Positions 34,601-46,600 of a stretch of DNA of 64,000 nt are shown one piece after another; positions within the stretch are counted from its first letter, which is position 1; each line of letters begins with the position of its first letter. Origin of the DNA: Blastobasis lacticolella (Eukaryota; Arthropoda; Insecta; Lepidoptera; Blastobasidae). The notes below the pieces were generated by a model. It did no database searches and had not been told where the DNA came from. It saw nothing but the letters and a program-made list of their open reading frames with translations. The stretch spans positions 12,391,545 to 12,455,544 of the forward strand of contig LR990042.1 in NCBI GenBank assembly GCA_905147135.1, in the 5' to 3' direction. Made by a program: the position numbers and the translations under genes.

Positions 34601-37600
34601 TCATTTCGTGAGCTTGCGAAAAATCAACTAACATACTACAGTATGTTGTTATAGAAACAACAAAATACACATGTTGAAAGTTTACAAGAAAATCCACTTA
34701 CACGGCACACAACTGTTATCCTTGTCCTTTACGTAGCCGTCTATGCAAACGCATTGCTTCTGCTTTTTGTCGTATACTTCGTTTTCTCCGCAGCCTTCAG
34801 AAAATATAATGATTAATTTATTAATAAATGTACGTCAATATTATGGTTAGAAATTAAATTAGAAATATTTTTTAATTTAAATCGAACAACGCTCATTTTG
34901 TGAGATTGCGAAAAATCAACTTATATACTACAATATTTTGTTATAGAAACAACAAAATACACATGTTGAAAGTTTACAAGAAAATCTACTTACACGGCAC
35001 ACAACTGTTATCCTTGTCCTTTACGTAGCCGTCTATGCAAACGCATTGCTTCTGCTTTTTGTCGTATACTTCGTTTTCTCCGCAGCCTTTAGAAAATATA
35101 ATGATTAATTTATTAATAAATCTACGTCAATATTATGGTTAGGAATTAAATTAGAAATATTTTTTAATTTAAATCGAACAACGCTCATTTTGTAAGCTTG
35201 CGAAAAATCAACTAACATCCTCCAATATTTTGTTATAGAAACAACATAATACACATGTTGAAAGTTTACAAGAAAATCTACTTACACGGCACACAACTGT
35301 TATCCTTGTCCTTTACGTAGCCGTCTATGCAAACGCATTGCTTCTGCTTTTTGTCGTATACTTCGTTTTCTCCGCAGCCTTTAGAAAATATAATGATTAA
35401 TTTATTAATAAATCTACGTCAATATTATGGTTAGGAATTAAATTAGAAATATAATTTAATTTCAATCGAACAACGCTCATTTCGTGAGCTTGCGAAAAAT
35501 CAACTAACATACTACAGTATTTTGTTATAGAAACAACAAAATACACATGTTGAAAGTTTACAAGAAAATCTACTTACACGGCACACAACTGTTATCCTTG
35601 TCCTTTACGTAGCCGTCTATGCAAACGCATTGCTTCTGCTTTTTGTCGTATACTTCGTTTTCTCCGCAGCCTTTAGAAAATATAATGATTAATTTATTAA
35701 TAAATCTACGTCAATATTATGGTTAGGAATTAAATTAAAAATATTTTTTAATTTAAATCGAACAACGCTCATTTTGTAAGCTTGCGAAAAATCAACTAAC
35801 ATCCTCCAATATTTTGTTATAGAAACAACAAAATACACATATTGAAAGTTTACAAGAAAATCTACTTACACGGCACACAACTGTTATCCTTGTCCTTTAC
35901 GTAGCCGTCTATGCAAACGCATTGCTTCTGCTTTTTGTCGTATACTTCGTTTTCTCCGCAGCCTTTAGAAAATATAATGATTAATTTATTAATAAATCTA
36001 CGTCAATATTATGGTTAGGAATTAAATTAGAAATATAATTTAATTTCAATCGAACAACGCTCATTTCGTGAGCTTGCGAAAAATCAACTAACATACTACA
36101 GTATTTTGTTATAGAAACAACAAAATACACATGTTGAAAATTTACAAGAAAATCTACTTACACGGCACACAACTGTTATCCTTGTCCTTTACGTAGCCGT
36201 CTATGCAAACGCATTGCTTCTGCTTTTTGTCGTATACTTCGTTTTCTCCGCAGCCTTTAGAAAATATAATCATTAATTTATAATTAAATCTACGTCAATA
36301 TTATGGTTAGGAATTAAATTAGAAATATACTTCAATTTAAATTGAACAACACATTTTGTAAGCTTGCAAAAAATCAACTTACATACTACAATATTTTGTT
36401 ATAGAAACAACAAAATACACATGTTGAAAGTTTACAAGAAAATCTACTTACACGGCACACAACTGTTATCCTTGTCCTTTACGTAGCCGTCTATGCAAAC
36501 GCATTGCTTCTGCTTTTTGTCGTATACTTCGTTTTCTCCGCAGCCTTTAGAAAATATAATGATTAATTTATTAATAAATCTACGTCAATATTATGGTTAG
36601 GAATTAAATAAAAAATATTTTTTAATTTAAATCGAACAACGCTCATTTTGTGAGATTGCGAAAAATCAACTTATATACTACAATATTTTGTTATAGACAC
36701 AACAAAATACACATGTTGAAAGTTTACAAGAAAATCTACTTACACGGCACACAACTGTTATCCTTGTCCTTTACGTAGCCGTCTATGCAAACGCATTGCT
36801 TCTGCTTTTTGTCGTATACTTCGTTTTCTCCGCAGCCTTTAGAAAATATAATGATTAATTTATTAATAAATCTACGTCAATATTATGGTTAGGAATTAAA
36901 TTAGAAATATACTTCAATTTAAATTGAACAACACACATTTTGTAAGCTTGCAAAAAATCAACTTACATACTACAATATTTTGTTATAGAAACAACAAAAT
37001 ACACATGTTGAAAGTTTACAAGAAAATCTACTTACACGGCACACAACTGTTATCCTTGGCCTTTACGTAGCCGTCTATGCAAACGCATTGCTTCTGCTTT
37101 TTGTCGTATACTTCGTTTTCTCCGCAGCCTTTAGAAAATATAATGATTAATTTATTAATAAATCTGCGTCAATATTATGGTTAGGAATTAAATTAGAGTT
37201 ATATTTCAATTTAAATCGAACAATGCACATTTTGTAAGAATGCGAAAAATCAACTTATATACTACAATATTTTGTTATAGAAACAACAAAATACACATGT
37301 TAAAAGTTTACAAGAAAATCTACTTACACGGCACACAACTGTTATCCTTGTCCTTTACGTAGCCGTCTATGCAAACGCATTGCTTCTGCTTCTTGTCGTA
37401 TACTTCGTTTTCTCCGCAGCCTTCAACAAAATTTTAGAAAACATTTTTGATTAAACATGCCAATGGCGAGAGCGCCCTCCGTACAAGCGAGCGATATCGC
37501 AATTCATTTGGGATCCTATGCCATTGGTTTTTTCTCATCTATAGATAGTAGATGGCCAATGGGGCAGTAAAATTCTTGAGTGGCGACCACGTCCCGGAAG

Positions 37601-40600
37601 ACGCGGCGTTGGTAGGCCTCCCACAAGGTAGACCGACGACTTGGTAAATATCGCAGGTACCAGTTGGATGCGGAAACACAAGACCGGCCTTTGTGGAGAT
37701 CTCATGGGCAGGCCTAGCAGTGGGCGTCTTTTGGTTGATATTATGATGATGACATGCCGATGATACGATCACCACGCGTTCCTTGCCCGCGTATGTACAT
37801 AATGAAAAGCACAGGTCAGTATTGTTGTAAAGAAAGAAAGAATAACATTTTGCCATCTGTACAGATGCATCGCTTCCACTGTGTGTCAAATAGTTTATTT
37901 TCTTCACAGCCTTCATCGAAATTTATAATGTTTTTTAAATTAAAGTAGATTGGTGAGCCTTGAAAACGGGGGCTCCTGATTAAACAATCAGGTTTTTCTC
38001 ATCTACGTACAGATCATACGATCACCACGCGTTCCGTGCTTCGGAGGAAATTTTAAGCCGTCGGCTATGGTTAGTATCGATTAATACTTATTTAATTTTC
38101 TGATGTACAGGAAAATGCGTATGTATACACCACTGGCTATACCGATTATGGATAGTGCCGTGAAGGTGAAGATGAAGGCTGAAAGGAAGAGACCAATAAC
38201 AACATTCATGATATTTTAATTGTTTCTCGGTTTCGTCTTAATTCTTCACTGCACAGAAATTGTGAAAATTTTCTGAATAGAGGAAGAAGAATGCAAAACT
38301 AAAGCCAGCTACAGACGCACCTGCCACTCATTTTTGGGTTAACGCGTTCGCTGACAGTCCGTCCACAGGCAATCTAAATGATGCGTTGTTACAGTACCTA
38401 CGTCGAAAGGCGGGGTACATTTTCTTACGAGTTTGGACATTACGTCAACCGATGATACATTTGTTTATATGTATTAGAAAAAGTAGTTTCTACTAACAAC
38501 CTGTAAGCACTCTCGTATTTGCTACTGTTGTATTACGAGTTTATAGGTAGTTTTATATACTGTTGACGTCTCTGGACGTAGTGCTGTATGAGATTGACAA
38601 TTAGAACAAATGTGATGTTGATATTGACTTTCCAGGGCATAGTGTCGTATTAAGACAATTAAATATATACATACTCCTATGTGTGTACGTCTTTCAACGG
38701 GTATCATTTAGTATGGAAAATTGTCCTGCCGCATTATGGGGACAGGGCAGGGACATGTATTTAATATCAGCGAACTTGTTGAGAAAAAAAGATATAAACC
38801 AACAATAAACATATTCTTACAATTACGTCAACTTACACGGCAAACAGACGCCATTCTTGTCCTTTACGTAGCCGTCTATGCAAACGCACTGTTTTTTGTC
38901 TTTGTTGTATTCTTCGTTTTCACCACAACCTGTCCATAAAAACAAAACATTTAAAATGTAGCAAAATTGATGTGGCCCTGTGAGGGAGATTGGTATATAG
39001 CTTTTGCCCGCGACTTTGACTGTGTGGAACTTAGTTTCTTATACAATATCTATTCCCGCAGTTCCCGCGTCTGCCTAAGTATACGACTATCAACGCTTTA
39101 TACTTTATTTCACGTCTTTTGAGCACGAATTTCTAAATTTGTTGGATCAACTTTACCTTTTTGCAATGTTCTTTTGCACACTTTCCATAAAATAATAAAG
39201 ATTAAAATACTGACATACAGACTTTTTTTACGGAGAAAGAATTTCCAGAAACAATTAATAATAGATTATACACTAAGGGGAGAAAGCAGTGAGTTTATTG
39301 AGTACTGAGCATAGCAAAGAACTCTAGAATTAACTCCCGAGCGTAGCGGGAGGTTTCAAAAATATATTTAAAAGTACTTTAAAAAACAAATGCCATCAAA
39401 AGTTTTTACAAAAAGTCGTAATACGGTAACGGAACTTAAACTAAAAAGCGTAAAATAAAAAAGATGCATAAAATCAAAAATCCCGACTGTTATTACAAAA
39501 CTGTTCGGACCTATTCGTAATTTCTATAAATATTAAGTATCCGTGTCCAAGTATATGAACTCCTAAACCAATATGGACTTTCTCACCTTAAAATTTTAAA
39601 TAAAGACTTAGAATTAGAATTTCCTTTTAAATTAAAAATTAATTAACATGTAATCATGTGCATATTAATCAACCGGGAAACGTAATAGTGGAAATAACAA
39701 AATGAAGTTTACTTACAAGGAATACATGCACCATATTTGTCCTTGACGTAGTCTTTCTTGCAAACGCACTGCTTCTTGTTTTTGTCATATTCTTCGTTTT
39801 CGCGACAATCTACGCAAAAAGATTAAAAGATTTTTTGATTAGGTGAATGTTTACAACATTATATTTAAGGTAAAATAAAAGAAGAATTTACGGTTGAATG
39901 GTATCCGGTAGAGAATACCGCTTACCCGTTCCACTCACGGCTTTTCTATAATGATAGGTATCTAATGGACAGATTATCTAAGAATTCCGATACAAGAAAA
40001 AGCAGTACCAGGGTCCATTGTACAGCAGCTCAACGTTTACTGTTGAGAAATTTGATAAAGTTTCGGAAATGGATGTTTAAAACTAAATGGTGTTGAATTT
40101 TCCAATTTCAGGGTACTCAAAGTTTTGATTTACACTTACTGTAAAACATATGCTATGTAACAAATAAGGTTGAGTAGATGTTTGTAACGAGAAATCTTTT
40201 GTAACGTTATATCTCAGAAACATTCCAAATAAGTACCATACATGAGCTATGAAAAAATTTACAAATATTACCTATAATTAATAGACCAGCAGTACTAAAA
40301 CATATAGCACACACTTCAAACCGCAACACAACAATGCAATTGTGCGTGGCTGAAGAAATAGATAAAACGGTGCTAGCCATCCAGCCAGATCCCTCAGGCT
40401 TGACAGAACCCTATCAATGGGAAACTAACCAATGAAGTGTTATTCCAAGTTTAAACTGCTTTTACGGAGAGAAAAATGAAACAAATTAAAATTAGAGAAA
40501 CAAAATCAATATTTATATTATAAGGAAATATTCGAAATAATATTATCAACTTTGATATTTTTCAACAGCGATAAAATAAAAACCAATAAATTGAAACTTA

Positions 40601-43600
40601 AGTGTATAGCTATGAACCTTTATCGATAAGAAATAATACAAATTGCAAGCGAATCAGACCAATGCTTTTTTTGATAAATCTGGAGTGCGAAAGAAAGCGG
40701 CTTTTAAGTAGTACAAATCAATCATCGCATTACCATTAATAGTGGCATTACCTGATGAAGATAGTTTTTAAATACTGGCATCAGCAATATTAAAAATTCA
40801 GAATCGCGTATTTACTCTTTGTGTCTATTTCTTTATGTTCCATTTGCAACATAACCAGCTGAAATTTACGAGGGCTCAGCTTTATTATGATGGATGATAT
40901 TTAGCCGAACTCAAACTCGAGTTGCATATAAAAAAAAAACCAAACCTTCGATGTGCTCTTATAAATTACTAACACTGTAAAATTGCACTATTTATGATAG
41001 TGTTACTTAATTTAGCAGGATGGGTACTTGAAAGTACCATGTACTATGTCATGCAACTTATTTACGGTCATAATCGTCTATCGGTACACAGTTGCCCTTC
41101 TTATCCCTCACGTAGCCTTTTATGCAAACGCATTATTTTTTCCATTTATTATATTCTTCGTTTGATCCACAGCTACAAGCTACAAATAAATAACAAAGGT
41201 CTGGATTAAAATACAGTTCGTAATAGGCTATATCTAACCCCAAAATATCTATATCGGATATGACTGTCTATAAACAAAGTCTGTAAACAAAGTCGCTTCC
41301 CGCCGTCTGTCCCTATGTATCTATGAACGCTTAGATTTTTTAAACGCCACACAACGGATTTAATGCGCTTTTCCACAATATGTAGATTGATTGAAGAGGA
41401 AGGTTTATAAGAAAAAAAGAAAAAAAGGGTAAGTAGGGGTAAAGTAGGTGTACGCGAACGTAGTCGCGCCGGGTCCACTGATATCAAGAACTCCCGCATG
41501 AGTTTCAAGAAACGGTTGATTGACATCGCTGCCGCCAAGTCGAATGCAAAACCCCAGGGCTTAGTAGGGCGTAGTAAGCTACGCGAGTGCCGAAGACCAG
41601 ACGAAGTGGAGAAGTAAGAAGAATTAACCTTTTTCCCCACAAACTTGCCGCCATAGTCAAAGTCGTAGAATATAAAGAAAAGCCCTCCTAACGACATATC
41701 TCTTAATGTTATGTCGTGGATCTTCCAGACATCCGCACGAGCCATTTTGGTTAAAAAAAATTGTTAACTTTTTACTTTTATACGATATATATTAAAAAAA
41801 TTACTATTAAAATATTTAAAATAAATGCCGGAAATGAATTCTACATCTTAATTTTATAAGAAAATGATACTAAACTTGCTCTAGTAGCCAATTGGGAACT
41901 TACAGTTTTTTTTTAATGGTAGGCGGAGGGGTCCTTTGTACTTCCCTCACCCCTGGCGGCAGCATTTTTTTTTCTTGGGGCCCGCGCTAATAATGTTTAG
42001 AACTACTTGAGGAATGAGTGTGGTGAAGCCCATAGCTCTATAAAAATGTAAGGTTCTAACCAGCAGTAACCCCACAACACGAAGCCGATTTTAGAATAAT
42101 GAATAACTGCATAGATTTTTTTATAACTGGCATACAAATTTATTTATAATTTAATTAATAATTTATTCTTGAGTAACACATGTTCCTATTGAATTTCTAT
42201 AATACCCTTTTCTACAGGTACAACTGGCTTGACAGGGAACATCTTCGGGTAAACAAATGTATGCTTTATGTAGGCTATCGCATGTTCGTGGTGGACAACT
42301 ATATGGACAAGAATCCTACCACTCATGGGGTCTGTTGTCGCAACGTTTGTCAGCTGTAGGACAACAATATTACTGAGTGTGTTACTGATATAGACAAAGA
42401 ATATTACAAAATTTAATATTATATTCTGATCATTAGGGAAAATATTTATATTAAAAAGGAAAATCTTAACCATTATTTTAATTTGTACTAATTTTATTCA
42501 AAATTATTGACTTTTGATTAGTTGCAATGTGATTCTGTTTGCGCTTCAGTTAGTATCAATATTTTGTTTTAGTCTAAATTTACATAAGTATTACGGGTAA
42601 CGTATATTTTTCTCCGTCAAGATAGATTTCATAAATATATATCTACCTATTTACAAATGTAAGCACCTACTTATAGTATAATAGCAGAAGGGTAGCTTAG
42701 TTCCTATAAACAAGCAGTGGGACATTAATGACCGACACATTTTTCGTCTCGGGACCCGATGAGCACCTGTGACACTAAGTTGTGTTATGTTATAAAAGGT
42801 GATTTTTAAATTCTTTGAAAGTGTGTGAAAATTTGACGTCCAGAGCGCATTTACGCGCCAAAATGGCATTTCATTATGTTTTCAATAAAGCTAATATAAA
42901 ATATATTTGTCTTTATAATGATTTCAATATTAAAACCAAAGGTTTTAAAACACCCTTAATTAGGTCTTTTACAGAAAAGCACGGAAACTTGACCCAATTT
43001 TACTGATGTATTTTTTTTTATTTTTCGGAAACAGCTAATCCGATTTCGATGTATTTTTTAGTATAATCAAATATAATTAAGCTAACTAGTAATATATAAT
43101 TTTCTGCTGTAACTTTTTGCCATTAATTTTTTGTTACCGGATGTCGGAACATCGGCTTTAGGAGAAAATCTGGATGTGCGACCTAAGTCGCAGAACAAAT
43201 GCTCTGTTCTCCGACTTCGGTGTGGTCGGTTGGTCTATGCACCAGGGTGCCTGCTCCTGAATGTCCGAGGAGAAACAATACGGGCTTAAACTGATCCCTG
43301 GTGTAGCCCTACCGGACATGTGTGCCCTACCGGACATGTGTGCTTGCTCTATCATGCATAGATCTTATAAAATTGCTTTTCTGGCATTCCCTTCACATTC
43401 AGAGCCCACCACTTCTGTGTTCTTACGTGGGAATAAATATCGGGGTTGGGCGCTAGTAGCTTAAAGAATATAGTGGACCCGGCGGGACTTCGTTCGCTTA
43501 CACCTACTTTACCCCTACCTACCCTCTTTTTATAAAACTTACTCTTAAATCACTCTAAAATTTGTTGAAAACCGCATTAAAATCCGTAACGTAGTTTAAA

Positions 43601-46600
43601 AGATCTAAGCGTACATATATACATAGGGAAAGACTCGGAAAGAGACTTTGTTTTATACAATATGCCATGGATCCAGAAAAAATCGTTAAGAATTTACTAA
43701 ATTATACTTATTTCAATTAAATTATACTTACATTCCAGTACGCAATTGCCTTTGCTGTCCCTTACATAGCCCTTTTTGCAAAAGCATAGATTTTTGATTG
43801 GGTTGTAAACTTCGTTTGGTCCGCAAACTGACAAAAAATAATATTTCAAATTAGCGCTTACAGTTCATCACTTAAAAAAAATTTTAAATTTAAAAAATAG
43901 GAACATTACTTAAAAGTAGGAACTTATTGTTATACTAGCTTTGGCCGTTTTAACGCGATACCATTTAAATGACGAATTATATGAATTCTAGTATTACAAG
44001 TAGGTCAAGCTGTATTTTTGGGTCTACTTACCCGAATTATGTGAAACATGGCTTAGTTTGTACCCTGAACTTCAACCAAACCAAACTATCAAAGCCGAAA
44101 CAAAATCCGTTCAGTAGTTTCTGCGTGATGCGCGAACTGACAGACAAACAACATTTTTTGGGCATAGTTACGTCCCAGAATCTTACCCCGACAATTTTTT
44201 TATGAAATATCTTCAATAGACAGGCACGTCTTTTTTACACTTTTATAATGAGGAGTTTTCCAGTAGGTATTGATAGTTTGTTTCAAAAAGCATCAATAGA
44301 TGGCGCTCCTACAATTTTGGTAATCTTCTTTAAATCTGTATGATGGTGGCAGTGATTTCATGCAGCCAAGTTATACTAAACTTGAAAATAAAGTGTTTAT
44401 TAATATAAACATAACTGTTAAAGGTTGAACGAAGTGTAAAAAGAAATATTAGAAGTTGGCACTATGTTCCATTATTATAACAACCTCTAAAATGGTTGAA
44501 AACCATTGACAAGTATAATATTATCTAATACAACGTATCCAGTGTTTATATCCTGTTTGCTAAGAACCTATTTCAAGCGATTATCAATTACCAAAATTGT
44601 CGGGGCGCCATCTAGTGAGTGGTTAGGAATGCCTTAAATACCTATTGGAAAACTCCTCATAGTATTATGCCAAAATCTTTGTGGTACCTATAGATATAAA
44701 ACCTCAAAAACTGTAAATATTACTCCAAGAAGGTACACTTACGATCAAATTCTGCCACGCAGTTGCCTTTGTGGTCTCTTACGTATCCCTTTTCGCAAAA
44801 ACTTAATTTTTTGATTGGGTCGTAAACTTCGTTTGGTCCACAACCTGCAAAAATAATAAGTTAGAGGATATAGAAAAACCTTTTATTTAAAAAAATTGTT
44901 TATGACCGTTTTTAGTCCTAGTCGGACGTATCCAATTTATGCGGACCTCGGGTCCTTGCATGCCGTGCAGAAACGCAACCGGGATTTAACGCCAAGATGA
45001 TGATGGGCGCATCCAATTTGAAAGGAATACCCTGGTATGACTCTCACAATTTTATTTTAAAGATTTACAAACCTTCACAAATCTAAATAAAGTATGTATA
45101 TCCTTACCATTACATTCAGGCACGCAGTTGCCTTTCTTATCTCTTACGTATCCTTCTTTGCAATAACATAATTTTTTGATTGGGTTATACACTTGTTTGG
45201 TCTACAGACTGTAAAAAAATGTTTTAGTTAGAGAATTGTATTAACAACTTTTTATTGTAAAGTTAGAACTTTTTTAAATTAAAGAATATATTAACAAATT
45301 TCATTTAAAAAAAGGTTGATTACGGTGTTTTGTAATAACGGTTAATCCGTTTTTATTTAAAAAATATCACACATAAAAAGAAAATATTATAATCCTTACG
45401 ATCACATTCTGGCACGCAGTTTCCTTTCTTATCTCTTACGTGGCCATGTTTACAGAAGCATAACTCTGTTTTCGGTTCGTATATTACATTTGGTCCACAA
45501 ACTAGAAAAATATGACATTGTTATATTCTTATAAGACAGAATGTTTTTATAATTTACTCATTTTAAAACGCACAATTTTTTAAAGGTAAGTTACACATTA
45601 GTTTTTAGGTAGCTATTAGCTAAAATATATCCAGATTGACTTGTCTCAATTGGTATATAAACATGGCATACTGGCGACCAAAGACAATGTGGTTTGGATA
45701 TGTCTGAAAAAAATTGAAAAAATACCTTTCCGAATGTATATATACCTATGGTTCTTAGATCTGTGGCAGTGAGTGACGGTAAAATTTATATTTTCAGTGT
45801 TAAATGGATAATTTGCAACAGTACCACTTGAAATAACCGTGGACAAACCGTGGACAAATTCACACACAGCGCCATCTAGCCCCAAAGTAAGCAAAGCTTG
45901 TGTTATGGGTGCTAGATAACTGATAAACTATTATATACATTTTTAAATACATTTTTAAATACATACTTATTACACATAGAACACCCAGACCCGTAACAGA
46001 AATTAAAATTCATCATTTCAATTTCTTCCCGGCCGGGAATCGAACTCTTGCGTGGCAAACCGGCTGTTGACCATTGAACCACTCAGGTCGTCAAATTCAC
46101 TTGCTTTGTGTTTCTTATATAGTTTAAGACATTTACACTCGCGAGCAAGCAAATCAATCAAATCGGTTTTCGTTGTTTAATTGCTAATAAGACTTTGTAA
46201 TTAAATAATTACTTGAATATGATCTTTACGCAAGACAATATGTTTTTAAAACAGCTGCACATCCGTCTATGAAAAAATATTGTCTAGCGTAAATCAATCG
46301 CGTCGAAGAATTAAATTGAAAGAAGAAGTAAACATTGTCTTATTGAGTATTAAACAGCGAAAACGGAAGTAAAATCGATAATACCTTATATATTATCGAT
46401 TTGCTTGGTCGCGAATGTTTATGTTAAAGACTGAGTGATTAATCTGTATTTATATTATTCATAATATATCTGTAATTATATTAATAATCACAAGTCAAAT
46501 CGGGTAATTAATTAATGCAGCTACTTAACAGTTGGGCAAACTGGTAATTAAAATACATTAAAAAATAAGCTGGTTGCAATCCGAATTGCTGGGTATGCTG

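Larger units (their letters stand above)
32317..37420 (-). repeat. 18-unit, 292-bp exon-intron tandem array
   Basis: Eighteen 93-nt exons separated by 199-bp introns (one 197 bp, one 248 bp). Exon 3' ends lie at 37328, 37036, 36744, 36452, 36162, 35870, 35578, 35286, 34994, 34702, 34410, 34118, 33826, 33534, 33242, 32950, 32609 and 32317. Fourteen exons appear identical in sequence; four carry small changes. The introns fall into several mosaic classes. All exons are symmetric in phase, so copy number can change without breaking the frame. Confidence 0.95.

Noticed and set aside
32317..37420. CRISPR-like regularly spaced repeats
   Set aside because: The repeats are 93-nt exons with splice sites and the spacers are related introns in a eukaryotic gene.
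37539..37916. 125-residue minus-strand open frame
   Set aside because: It overlaps a decayed array unit in another frame and otherwise lies in repeat sequence without protein motifs.
42815..43006. 63-residue plus-strand open frame
   Set aside because: Low-complexity AT-rich coding potential, with no motif and no splice or promoter support.
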